A stretch of DNA of 35,601 bases from Rhodospirillaceae bacterium (GTDB lineage: Bacteria; Pseudomonadota; Alphaproteobacteria; GCA-2731375). Of the stretch, positions 1-8,366 are shown piece after piece. A program made the position numbers and the translations under genes. How positions within the stretch are numbered: the first letter of the stretch is position 1; each line of letters starts with the position of its first letter. Below the pieces are notes generated by a model. It made no database searches. It saw nothing but the letters and a program-made list of their open reading frames with translations, and was not told where the DNA came from. The stretch lies in contig JABIRL010000074.1 of the NCBI GenBank assembly GCA_018667855.1, positions 1 to 35,601 on the forward strand. The letters are read 5' to 3'.

Positions 1-1
1 G

Positions 2-1852
2 ATCCTGCTGGATGAACGCTGGCGGCGGCGGCCGGTCGGCCTGGTTTCGGGCGGTGGGGCGGCGGAGCGCTCCCAACCCCTGCTGTCAAATTTGTATTAT
101 TTGGACCGCGCCCTGGGTCCGTTCGCCGAATTGCGCCAGGGCACGATTGATGAATTGCTGCAACGGCCCTTGGCGGTTCTGGTCCTGGCCGATATCGGCC
201 GTTTGTCGGAGAGCCAGCAGGATCGTCTGGGGGCATGGATCGCCGCAGGCGGCATGTTGATCCGTTTCGCCGGATCACATCTGGCCCAGGGACCCGATAG
301 CCTGATCCCCACCACCCTGCGCCAGGGCGGCCGTGCCTTGGGCGGCTCTTTATCCTGGTCGGAACCGGCGGGGCTGGCCGCATTTCCCAAACACAGCCCA
401 TTTTATGGTCTGAAAGTACCCAGAGATGTGTTGGTTAAGCGGCAAATTCTGGCCCAACCGTCACAGGATTTGGCGCAGCATACCTGGGCCAGCCTGGCCG
501 ACGGCACGCCCCTGGTAACGGCGGCGCCCAGGCAGCAGGGATGGCTGGTGCTGTTCCATATTACCGCCAATGCATCCTGGTCCAATCTGCCCCTGTCGGG
601 CCTGTTCGTGGATATGATGCGCCGCCTGACGGCCATGTCCCGAGGCGTGGCGGCGGACGGCGAGGCAGGGGTGCGGCGTGAATTGCCGGCGGTGGCCAGC
701 CTGGATGGTTTTGGCCGCCTGGGTCCGGCCGCACCAGGGGCCGAGGCGGTCGCCGCCGCCGAAATTGGAAAGACCATGGCCGGCCCCAAGCATCCACCCG
801 GATATTACGGCCGCGAAGATGACCGACGCGCCTTGAATATCAGTCAGACCTGGCAGGCCCTGCAGCCCATGGGAAATTTATCGGCTGCCGCCTTGGTGAC
901 AAATTATCAGCAAACCAGGGAAGTTGACCTCAAGCCGTGGCTTCTGCTCGCCGCCGTGTTGTTGGCCTTGATTGACCTGGTGGCCGTCTTAGCCCTGCGC
1001 GGCCTGTTGCGCCCAAGTGTCCGCGCGGCCGCCCTGATTCTGGGCGCGGTCTTGCTGCTGTCCAACGGCCTGCCCGGCGCCAGGGCACAAAATTTCAGTC
1101 CCGCCGAACGCTTCGCCATGTCAGCTGCCCTGGATACCCGCCTGGCCTATGTGCTGACGGGCGACCCTCAGGTTGACGAGATGAGCCGGGCCGGTCTGAC
1201 CGGGTTGAGCAATACCCTGCGATTGCGAACATCGATCGAACCGGAAGCTCCCATGGCGGTGGATGTGGAACAGGATCCCCTGGTGCTGTTTCCCATTCTG
1301 TACTGGCCGATCACCGCCGACCAGCCGCCCTTGAGCGAACAGGCCATTGCCCGAATTTCACAGTTCATGCGCACGGGGGGCACAATTGTGTTCGACAGCC
1401 GAGACGGCGGCAACAGCATGCCCGCCCTGCGCCGCCGCCTTGGCGTTAGCGGCGGCGGCAGCGGCGATAGTGCCGGCCGGCTGCGTCGCCTGTTGTCGCG
1501 GCTTGATACCCCGCCCCTGGCGCCGGTACCCCAAGGCCACGTGCTGACCAAGGCATTCTATTTGCTGCAGGGTTTTCCGGGGCGCTATGCGGGCAGCCCC
1601 GTCTGGGTGGAGCAACGGCCCGCCGGTGTGAATGATGGCGTTTCATCCGTCATTGTCGGTGGCAATGATTGGGCCGCCGCCTGGGCCATGGATGAGCGGC
1701 ATAAGCCCCTGATTCTGCCCACGCCCGGCGGTGCCAGGCAGCGGGAGCTGGCCTTTCGCTTCGGCGTAAACCTGGTGATGTATGCCCTGACCGGCAATTA
1801 CAAATCCGACCAAGTGCATATTCCGGCAATTCTGGAGCGGTTGGGACAGTGA
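2..1852 (+). CDS. DUF4159 domain membrane protein, 5' end missing
   Basis: The reading frame is open from base 2, so the gene starts upstream of the window; a TTG at 92 is only an internal codon. The visible part is about 616 residues. A first soluble region is followed by two hydrophobic segments near bases 930-1090 (LLLAAVLLALIDLVAVLAL and a second containing AALILGAVLLLSNGLPG). A C-terminal DUF4159 domain follows (YVLTGDPQVDE through the segment LFPILYWP and FMRTGGTIVFDSRDGG). In alphaproteobacteria such proteins usually carry an N-terminal BatA domain and lie in operons with a MoxR ATPase and a DUF58 protein; those would be to the left. The exact biochemical role is unknown. The stop overlaps the start of the next gene (GTGA), which indicates translational coupling. 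Confidence 0.88.
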   Translation: MLLDERWRRRPVGLVSGGGAAERSQPLLSNLYYLDRALGPFAELRQGTIDELLQRPLAVLVLADIGRLSESQQDRLGAWIAAGGMLIRFAGSHLAQGPDSLIPTTLRQGGRALGGSLSWSEPAGLAAFPKHSPFYGLKVPRDVLVKRQILAQPSQDLAQHTWASLADGTPLVTAAPRQQGWLVLFHITANASWSNLPLSGLFVDMMRRLTAMSRGVAADGEAGVRRELPAVASLDGFGRLGPAAPGAEAVAAAEIGKTMAGPKHPPGYYGREDDRRALNISQTWQALQPMGNLSAAALVTNYQQTREVDLKPWLLLAAVLLALIDLVAVLALRGLLRPSVRAAALILGAVLLLSNGLPGARAQNFSPAERFAMSAALDTRLAYVLTGDPQVDEMSRAGLTGLSNTLRLRTSIEPEAPMAVDVEQDPLVLFPILYWPITADQPPLSEQAIARISQFMRTGGTIVFDSRDGGNSMPALRRRLGVSGGGSGDSAGRLRRLLSRLDTPPLAPVPQGHVLTKAFYLLQGFPGRYAGSPVWVEQRPAGVNDGVSSVIVGGNDWAAAWAMDERHKPLILPTPGGARQRELAFRFGVNLVMYALTGNYKSDQVHIPAILERLGQ

Positions 1853-3954
1853 CCGCCTTTTCCCGCATAAGCTTTGACCCGGCTTTCCCCTGGTGGGTGC
1901 TCGCCCTTGTTGCCGTGATAGCCGCGGGGCTGCTGGCCCTGGCATTTTGGCGCCGATCCGGTGGCGCGGTCTGGCGCTTGCTGGCCATTGCGGCGGCCCT
2001 GCTGGCCCTGGCCAATCCGTCTCTTATTCAGGAACAGCGCGCGCCTATACCGGACGTCGCCCTGGTCGTGGTGGATCAATCGATTTCTCAGCGTATCGGG
2101 CAACGCGTGGTTCGGTCCGAGGCCGCCTTGGAACGGATCGAAACCAAATTGCGCGGCCGCAAGGACCTGGAATTACGGGTGGTCCGGGCCGGCATGGCGC
2201 CGGGCGGTGATCGCGGCGATGGCAATCTGCTACCCGATGGCACCCATCTGTTCGGCGCCATCAGGCGGGCCTTGCGCGACGTCCCCAAACGGCGGGTCGC
2301 CGGCACCATCATCATCAGCGATGGCCAAATTCACGACATACCCGACGCCAAGACCGGCGGCGATCTGGGTGGCCCGGTGCATCTGCTGCTAAGTGGCGAT
2401 CGGAACGAACGCGACCGCCGCCTGGTGGTGGTCAAGGCGCCCAGCTACGGCATCGTGGGCGAAGCCCTGAACCTGACCCTGCGGGTGGAGGACAGTAAAA
2501 GTGATGGCACCGCAGACGGCGGCGGCCGGACCCGTCTACGCCTGCGCCGTGACGGCGGCAAGGCGGACACCCGCAGCATGCCCGTTGGCGTGACACGAAG
2601 TTTTCCCTTCCGCCTCAGCCATGGCGGCGCCACGGTGTTGGAGTTGGAGATTGATCCCGGACCAGGCGAGCTGACCCTGAAAAACAACCGCGCCGTCTTG
2701 ATCATCAACGGCGTGCGCGAGCGCTTGCGGGTGCTGCTGGTCTCGGGTGAACCGCATGCGGGCGAGCGAACCTGGCGGAACATCCTGAAATCGGATCCGT
2801 CCGTCGATCTGGTGCATTTCACTATTCTGCGCCCGCCCCACAAACAGGACGGAACCCCCATCAACGAGCTTTCCCTGATCGCCTTCCCAACCCGGGAGCT
2901 GTTTCAGGACAAGCTGGATGATTTTGATCTGATCATCTTTGACCGCTACCGCCGGCGCGGCGTACTGCCGGACATCTATTTACAAAACGTCGCCGAATAT
3001 GTGCGCCGCGGGGGCGCGGTGCTGACCGCCGTGGGGCCGGATTTCGCATTACCCATCAGCCTGTACCGCACGCCCTTGGGCAAAATTCTTCCCAGCCGGC
3101 CTACCGGGGCCATACAGGAAGTGGGCTTTCAGCCCCTGCCCACGGACAAGGGCCGCCGCCATCCGGTCACCGCCACCTTGACCGGCATTGGCAGCCGGGA
3201 CAGCCGTCCGACCTGGGGGCGGTGGTTCCGGCAGATCGATGTTACCGCCGTCAAGGGTGATATCCTCATGCGCGGCGCGGGGCAAAAACCATTGTTGATT
3301 ACCGCCCGGGTCGGTGACGGCCGGGTGGCGCAATTGTTGTCGGACCACGCCTGGCTGTGGACCCGCGGCTTTGAAGGCGGCGGCCCGCAAGCGGAGCTGC
3401 TGCGCCGGATCGCCCATTGGCTGATGCAGGAGCCGGACCTGGAGGAAGAAGATCTGCGCGCCCGGGCCAATGGCAATCAACTGCTGATCCAGCGGCGCAG
3501 CCTGACCCGGGCGGAAGGTCCGATACAGGTCGTCACGCCGTCGGGGGAGGTGCAAACCGTTACCCTGAAAGACAATGGCCGGGGCATGGAAGTGGGCGCC
3601 CTGGCGGTGGCGGAACCGGGCCTTTACCGCCTGCATGACGGCAAGCAAAAGGCGATCGCGGCGGCGGGCGATATCAACCCGCTGGAATATGTTGATATGC
3701 GCACTTCATCCAAGCCGCTTCAGCCTTTGCTGGGGCAAAGCGGCGGCGGCGTCTTCTGGCTGACCGATGGCATGCCCGATATCCGCCGGGTCAAGCCCGA
3801 GCGCACCAGCCGTGGCCGTGGTTGGCTGGGCCTGCGGGCCAGCGGTGAATACACGGTCAATGGCGTACAGCAGAGCCCGGTTCTGCCCGCCCTGGCCGTC
3901 CTGCTGCTTTTCCTCGGTCTCACCATGCTGGCCTGGCAACGGGAAGGGCGCTAG
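1849..3954 (+). CDS. VWA-like / glutamine-amidotransferase-like membrane protein of the DUF4159 operon
   Basis: This 701-residue protein starts at a GTG that overlaps the upstream stop codon. Two hydrophobic segments lie near residues 15-34 and 43-58. They are followed by a stretch resembling a von Willebrand A fold with a DxSxS-type metal site (DQSIS, D76/S78/S80). A middle region around residues 315-510 (FDLIIFDRYRRRGVLPDIYLQN and RGGAVLTAVGPDF) resembles the class I glutamine-amidotransferase-like domain seen in these operon proteins. One last membrane helix, near 680-697, precedes the basic C-terminus. It probably acts at the inner membrane with the DUF4159 partner. The molecular function is not known; I infer the family from architecture and neighbourhood. 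Confidence 0.85.
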   Translation: MTAFSRISFDPAFPWWVLALVAVIAAGLLALAFWRRSGGAVWRLLAIAAALLALANPSLIQEQRAPIPDVALVVVDQSISQRIGQRVVRSEAALERIETKLRGRKDLELRVVRAGMAPGGDRGDGNLLPDGTHLFGAIRRALRDVPKRRVAGTIIISDGQIHDIPDAKTGGDLGGPVHLLLSGDRNERDRRLVVVKAPSYGIVGEALNLTLRVEDSKSDGTADGGGRTRLRLRRDGGKADTRSMPVGVTRSFPFRLSHGGATVLELEIDPGPGELTLKNNRAVLIINGVRERLRVLLVSGEPHAGERTWRNILKSDPSVDLVHFTILRPPHKQDGTPINELSLIAFPTRELFQDKLDDFDLIIFDRYRRRGVLPDIYLQNVAEYVRRGGAVLTAVGPDFALPISLYRTPLGKILPSRPTGAIQEVGFQPLPTDKGRRHPVTATLTGIGSRDSRPTWGRWFRQIDVTAVKGDILMRGAGQKPLLITARVGDGRVAQLLSDHAWLWTRGFEGGGPQAELLRRIAHWLMQEPDLEEEDLRARANGNQLLIQRRSLTRAEGPIQVVTPSGEVQTVTLKDNGRGMEVGALAVAEPGLYRLHDGKQKAIAAAGDINPLEYVDMRTSSKPLQPLLGQSGGGVFWLTDGMPDIRRVKPERTSRGRGWLGLRASGEYTVNGVQQSPVLPALAVLLLFLGLTMLAWQREGR

Positions 3955-4007
3955 TGGTCCGGCAATTGAGTAAATACCAACGACCGTGGAGCGATGAAGG
4001 ACAGTAA

Positions 4008-5621
4008 ATGATGGAATTCAATTTTGGCGACTTGTTGGATTGCGCGGCCCGCGCCGTGCCCGGCGATCGGCCCGCCACGGTGCATGGCGACCAGGTATTG
4101 AATTGGGCTGAGTTTGATCACCGCACGAATAATCTGGCGGCGGCCATGCGCGCACGCGGCGCTAAAAGCGGTGACAAAGTTGCGATCTATATGCGTAACC
4201 GCCCGGAATATCCGCAAGGGCTGGCGGCCTGTTTCAAGGCAAGGCTGGTGCCGGTGAACGTCAATTACCGTTATCTGGATGACGAGCTGTATTACATCTT
4301 CGACAATTCGGACGCGGTCTGCGTCATCTACGCGCGCGAATTCGCCCAGAACATCAACCGTCTGCGCCCACGTCTGCCGAAGGTTCTGCTGTGGATACAG
4401 GTTGAGGACGGCCACGATGAAGAGAATGGCGACAACGTCGATGCCTTCGAAGGCCTGGCCAAGACGGGAGACGGCGCGCCGCTGGATATAGAGCGTTCGC
4501 CGGACGATCAGTTATTTATCTACACGGGCGGAACCACCGGCATGCCGAAGGGCGTTATGTGGCGTTCAGGCGATCTGCGCGAAATATCCATGCGAGGCAC
4601 ATTGGTCGACATACGCGTTCATAGCTTGGCCGAACATGCTGAGTTGATACGCTCCCGCGAGCAGTACTCTGTTTTCCTGCCCTGCTGTCCAATCATGCAC
4701 GGTACCGGGTTGCTGCCGACGATTGGCGCCTTGGTCATGGGCGGCACCGTCGTCACGGCCGAGAGCCCCAGCCTTGATGCGGACGAGATTTGGCGTCTGG
4801 TCGCGGAACATGGCGTCACCCAGCTTGCCCTGGTCGGCGACGCTTTCGGCCGGCCGATGCTGAACGCATTGGAATCCGGCCAGGATTATGGAGATCTCTC
4901 GTGCCTGGGACTGATGTTTTCCTCCGGCGTGATGTGGAGCCGGGAGAACAAGTTGGGACTGCTGAAATATCTGCCCAAGGCCGTCTTGTTCGATGTCTTT
5001 GCCGCCTCCGAGGCGCTGGCCGTCGGAGCCTCGATGTTGACCGCCGAGGGCGAGACGACGACGGCGAAATTCGCCCTGGGTGAGCAGGTCAAGGTGTTTG
5101 ACGAGGATGACAATGAAGTCCTGCCGGGCAGCGGCGTGCCCGGCATTGTCGGGCGCTGTGGCCCGATCCCGTTGGGTTACTACAAGGACGAAAAGAAGAC
5201 CGCCGAGACCTTCCGCACCATTGATGGCGTGCGCTATTCCCTGCCGGGGGATTGGTGCCTGGTCGAGGCGGATGGCACATTGACCTTGCTGGGGCGGGGC
5301 AGCGTGTCGATCAATTCGGGCGGTGAAAAGATTTACCCGGAGGAGATCGAGGAAGTCCTGAAACAGCATCGGGACGTGGCGGACGCCCTGGTCGTCGGCC
5401 TTCCGGACGAAACCTGGGGTCAGGCGGTTACCGGCATCGTCGAATTGCGCAACGGTTGCGTATTGGATGAGGGGGATTTGCGTTCCCATGTCCGCGGCTT
5501 GCTTGCCGCCTACAAGGTACCAAAGCGCATCGTGTCCGCTGAAATCGCCCTGCGGGCCGCCAACGGCAAGGCTGATTACAAGCAGGCCAAGGCCTTCGCC
5601 GCGGCGGCTGTCGCCGGCTGA
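4008..5621 (+). CDS. Acyl-CoA synthetase (AMP-dependent synthetase/ligase)
   Basis: The protein has 537 residues, the usual length for fatty-acyl/aryl-CoA ligases that activate a carboxylic acid with ATP and CoA. The adenylation motifs are present in order: YTGGTTGMPKGV near residue 172, the A5-like region DVFAASEAL near 328, the hinge/A8 region LLGRGSVSINSGGEKIYPEEIEEVL near 428-450, and the C-terminal NGKADYK with the catalytic lysine at about K521. The start is ATG-ATG at 4008/4011; either could be used, and a purine-rich AAGGAC lies upstream. Substrate cannot be read from sequence. The gene converges on the selenoprotein operon with only 7 bases between stop codons, so it is a neighbour rather than an operon partner. 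Confidence 0.93.
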   Translation: MMEFNFGDLLDCAARAVPGDRPATVHGDQVLNWAEFDHRTNNLAAAMRARGAKSGDKVAIYMRNRPEYPQGLAACFKARLVPVNVNYRYLDDELYYIFDNSDAVCVIYAREFAQNINRLRPRLPKVLLWIQVEDGHDEENGDNVDAFEGLAKTGDGAPLDIERSPDDQLFIYTGGTTGMPKGVMWRSGDLREISMRGTLVDIRVHSLAEHAELIRSREQYSVFLPCCPIMHGTGLLPTIGALVMGGTVVTAESPSLDADEIWRLVAEHGVTQLALVGDAFGRPMLNALESGQDYGDLSCLGLMFSSGVMWSRENKLGLLKYLPKAVLFDVFAASEALAVGASMLTAEGETTTAKFALGEQVKVFDEDDNEVLPGSGVPGIVGRCGPIPLGYYKDEKKTAETFRTIDGVRYSLPGDWCLVEADGTLTLLGRGSVSINSGGEKIYPEEIEEVLKQHRDVADALVVGLPDETWGQAVTGIVELRNGCVLDEGDLRSHVRGLLAAYKVPKRIVSAEIALRAANGKADYKQAKAFAAAAVAG

Positions 5622-5628
5622 GCCCGGT

Positions 5629-6150
5629 TTACGCTTCCATCAGGATCGGCAGGGCCTGATTGTAGGCGATCTCGGCCCGGGCCTTGATTTCGGGCAGGGT
5701 ACGGCTGCCGATGGGATGTTCGACCATGACGAAGGGATAGTCAGGCAGGCCCAGCATGCGGGCGATGTTCTTGACCGTCACCTCGAATGGTTCCGTGCAC
5801 ACGACCACCGCGCGTTTGCCCAGTTGTTCGAAGCTGATGCCGTCATGCAAACTGCACGTCGAGCAACTGCCTCAATCACCCAGGCCGGTTATGAGAAAAT
5901 CCACATCATTAGCGGCCGCCTGAATGGTTTCGCTGGGCGCCGGCGCGCTGGCATTGGTTTTTGAGAACACGGGCAAAATGGTGCAGCCATGGCGTTGTTC
6001 GAACAGCAGGGCGGTTTCCCGCAGCATGTTGACGGCGTTCAGCTTGCCGTTTTCCAACAGGCCGATGGTCTTGCCTTCTAGGCTGACCAGGGCCGCCGCG
6101 CGGGCGTAGTTCCGCTCTGGCCCGGTTACGGTGGGATCATAGAGTTGCAT
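5629..6150 (-). CDS. UGSC-family selenoprotein (in-frame TGA = selenocysteine 93)
   Basis: Reading through the TGA at 5874-5872 gives one 173-residue protein: MQLYDPTVTGPERNYARAAA... FLITGLGD-U-GSCSTCSLHDGISFEQLGKRAVVVCTEPF... up to the TAA at 5629. U93-G-S-C96-S-T-C99 matches the motif that gives the UGSC selenoprotein family its name; selenocysteine in a UxxC arrangement suggests thiol/disulfide or other redox chemistry. Both halves are in the same frame with no gap, and the downstream half has no plausible start of its own (only TTG 8 codons after the TGA). A GGAG ribosome site lies 8 bases before the ATG at 6150. A hairpin that fits a bacterial SECIS lies just after the TGA. It is the second gene of an operon, 26 bases after its partner. 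The reaction is not known. The alternative, a nonsense mutation in a Cys form, is less likely given the hairpin. Confidence 0.86.
5840..5862 (-). promoter_or_regulatory. Candidate bacterial SECIS element
   Basis: On the minus strand, 18 bases separate the TGA from a five-base loop AGUUU (5853-5849). The loop is closed by five pairs, CGUGC/GCAUG including one G-U. An A·A mismatch follows, and then three further pairs including a U-G. Bacterial SECIS elements are hairpins whose loop begins within about 16-37 bases of the UGA and has a G (often GU) at its first or second position; this one meets both criteria. It resembles the E. coli fdhF hairpin as I remember it (GC-AGGUCU-GC, about 17 bases after UGA). 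It lies inside the coding sequence, as expected. Folding was done by eye. Confidence 0.65.
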
Positions 6151-6176
6151 GAATAATCTCCAGAAATTCTTACTTG

Positions 6177-7256
6177 TCAGTCGCAGTCAATGCAGACGCC
6201 AATGGGCTTGGACTGCATGATCGAGCCGCGGCCCCGGCTCCAGGACGGGATGAAACAGGAATGACCGCCGGCATCGCCGCCGCCCATGAGGACAAGGATA
6301 TCGTCCGGGTTCAGGCCCCGGTGCATCTTGCCTTCCTCCACCAGCGCGCTGGCTTTGTCCGCCGCATGCTGGGTGTCGTATTCGCGCTGCCGGTACTTGC
6401 CCACGAATTTCATGCCCTCGACCGTGCGGGCTGCATGGGAGAACAGGAACTCCTGTACCTGCTTCCGGGTCCAGTCCGCGCCGGCGATGACGCGCATATG
6501 TTCCGGCGACAGCACGACCACCGATTGACCCAGGGTGATGCAGCCGTAATTAGCCATGGCATCGGCGATGGAACCCAGCACCTCTTCAGGGGTGTTGCCA
6601 CCATGGTTTTCCACATTGCAAAAACCGCCGCCCGCGAAAACGGTCACGCTGCTGACGCCGGGGGGATAATCCTGATCCTCGACCAATAGGGGCCAGGGAT
6701 TGTCACGCGCCCGTTCGGCGATGCAAAAACTAAACTTTCCGGGATTGCCCTGGGTCGATTTGTCCGAGATGCCGGGGATCATGCGGAATACGTTCATCAG
6801 GATCAGGCGCACGGCGCGGCCGATGGTGGCGTTGGCGCGGTTTCCGGGACCGAACAGGTTCACATCGGCGTTCATGCCGATATCGTCGATCACCGGCCCG
6901 CTGACCACCAACAGGGGCGCCGAGCCACCGGTGCTGGCGGTCGAGCCGTGGAAGTTAAAGCCGGGCTCATTCATCGCCTCGAACGCGGCGACGACGACCG
7001 GAAAAAATTCCGGCTTGCAACCCGCCATGACCGCATTCACCGCCGCCGCATGAACCGTGCATTCGAACCCGGTGGCCGGATGCGTGGCGATCACCGTTTC
7101 CGCCGGCCGGCCCTCGAACAACAACATGGCCTCGACCCGGGCAACGTCCGGCGGAACAACGGGTAGACCGTCGGTCCAACCCTGCTCGTAGCAATAGTCG
7201 ATGGCGGCCAACAGGCCGTCCTCAACTTCATGAATTCGCGCGGCATTGAGCGACAT
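6177..7256 (-). CDS. UGSC-operon partner protein, cysteine-rich, function unknown
   Basis: This 359-residue protein begins MSLNAARIHEVEDGLLAAIDYCYEQGWTDGLPVVPP and has a GGGAG ribosome site 8 bases before the ATG. No signal peptide or clear membrane helix is visible, so it is probably cytoplasmic. It contains many glycine-rich stretches (FHGSTASTGGSAPLLVVSGP, TVFAGGGFCNVENHGGNTPEE) and about ten cysteines, ending in C355-I-D-C358-D. I recognise the sequence type as one encoded beside UGSC selenoproteins, but I know of no established activity. It lies 26 bases upstream of the UGSC gene on the same strand, so they are presumably co-transcribed and act together. The C-terminal CxxC could exchange electrons with the U93xxC96 site; this is inference. 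Confidence 0.85.
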   Translation of the reverse strand: MSLNAARIHEVEDGLLAAIDYCYEQGWTDGLPVVPPDVARVEAMLLFEGRPAETVIATHPATGFECTVHAAAVNAVMAGCKPEFFPVVVAAFEAMNEPGFNFHGSTASTGGSAPLLVVSGPVIDDIGMNADVNLFGPGNRANATIGRAVRLILMNVFRMIPGISDKSTQGNPGKFSFCIAERARDNPWPLLVEDQDYPPGVSSVTVFAGGGFCNVENHGGNTPEEVLGSIADAMANYGCITLGQSVVVLSPEHMRVIAGADWTRKQVQEFLFSHAARTVEGMKFVGKYRQREYDTQHAADKASALVEEGKMHRGLNPDDILVLMGGGDAGGHSCFIPSWSRGRGSIMQSKPIGVCIDCD

Positions 7257-7278
7257 CCGATTGCTCCCAATATTAAAT

Positions 7279-7293
7279 GTCTGATCACCAGAC
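7279..7293. promoter_or_regulatory. Inverted repeat in divergent promoter region (candidate operator)
   Basis: The 165-base gap between the divergently transcribed UGSC operon and the dehydrogenase contains GTCTG-ATCAC-CAGAC, a 5-base inverted repeat around a 5-base centre. It starts 23 bases upstream of the start codon of the UGSC partner. Size and location would suit a dimeric regulator such as a GntR-type protein, but no regulator gene is adjacent. This is weak evidence from symmetry alone. Confidence 0.3.
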
Positions 7294-7421
7294 TACACCG
7301 TGGCCGAACCTTGCGCGCTAGGAAAAACCCAAAACCGCTCCGCCTTGTCCTTAAGTGAGAGGTGCGGCAAACTGGCGGTCGAAGCAAAATGGAATATGGT
7401 TCGTAAAGGGTTCAATAAAGC

Positions 7422-8366
7422 ATGATCGATCTGTTGCAGGTTTCACAGCTGCCGCCGTTTCTGGTAGAGCGCCTAGAAAAGGAATTCCGGCTGCACGACT
7501 TCGTCAACCCGGCCGACCCGGACAAGCTGCTGGACGAGGTGGGTCCGCAAATTCGGGGTATATTGGCCGGCGGCATGAAGGGGCCGAATGCCAATTTGAT
7601 CAACCGGCTGGAAAATTTGGAGATTATTTCGTCGTTCAGCGTCGGCTTCGACGCTACGGATGTTGTCGCCGCCCAAGCCCGCGGCGTGATCGTGACCCAT
7701 ACGCCTGAGGTGTTGACCGGCGATGTCGCCGACCTTGCCATGACCTTCATCCTGATGGCGCCGCGGCGGATTGGCGAGGCGCAGCGGTTTCTGCGGGACG
7801 GCAAATGGTTGCAGGGCCGCATGGACCTGGGCACCACGGTACGGGGCAAGCGGCTTGGTATTCTGGGATTAGGCCGTATCGGCAAGGCGGTCGCGCGCCG
7901 GGCGGAAGTGTTCGGCCTGCACATCGCCTATCACGACATCAAACCCATGGGGGATCTGCTCTATCGATCCTATCCAACCCTGGGCGACCTCGCCGCTGCC
8001 AGCGATATTCTGCTGGTCGCCTGCGAGGGCGGCCAGGCCACCGCCGGCCTGGTCGACGGCGCGGTGTTGGATGCCCTGGGGCCGGATGGCTTCCTGATCA
8101 ACGCCGCGCGGGGAACCATTATCGATCAACCGGCCCTGGTATCAGCCCTCCGTGACGGCCGCATCGCCGGCGCCGCGCTGGATGTCTTTGATGGCGAGCC
8201 GGAGGTTCCAGCCGAAATGATGGCCATGGAAAATGTCATCCTGACGCCGCATATCGCCAGTTCAACCCATGAGACCCGCCGCGCCATGGGTGATCTGGTT
8301 TACGACAATATTCGCGCGCATTTTGACGGCAAGCCGGTGCTGACGCCGGTTCCGCCGCAAATTTAG
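7422..8366 (+). CDS. D-2-hydroxyacid dehydrogenase (NAD(P)-dependent)
   Basis: The 314-residue protein has the two-domain arrangement of the formate/glycerate-type dehydrogenases, which interconvert 2-oxoacids and D-2-hydroxyacids. The dinucleotide-binding motif is GILGLGRIGKAVARRAEVFG near residues 146-165. The catalytic triad appears as R in NAARGTIID, E in DVFDGEPEV and H in TPHIASST. The loop usually written CPLT is CEGG here, as in a glyoxylate/hydroxypyruvate-reductase-like subgroup. Substrate is not determined. It is divergent from the UGSC operon and convergent with the ABC transporter operon; its TAG overlaps the stop of the last ATPase gene on the other strand. Confidence 0.92.
   Translation: MIDLLQVSQLPPFLVERLEKEFRLHDFVNPADPDKLLDEVGPQIRGILAGGMKGPNANLINRLENLEIISSFSVGFDATDVVAAQARGVIVTHTPEVLTGDVADLAMTFILMAPRRIGEAQRFLRDGKWLQGRMDLGTTVRGKRLGILGLGRIGKAVARRAEVFGLHIAYHDIKPMGDLLYRSYPTLGDLAAASDILLVACEGGQATAGLVDGAVLDALGPDGFLINAARGTIIDQPALVSALRDGRIAGAALDVFDGEPEVPAEMMAMENVILTPHIASSTHETRRAMGDLVYDNIRAHFDGKPVLTPVPPQI

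Noticed and set aside
6177..6179. TGA at the end of the UGSC partner (after CIDCD) as a second selenocysteine codon
   Set aside because: Read-through gives only a short, unconvincing extension that runs into the ribosome site and start of the UGSC gene. The TGA is best read as a normal stop.
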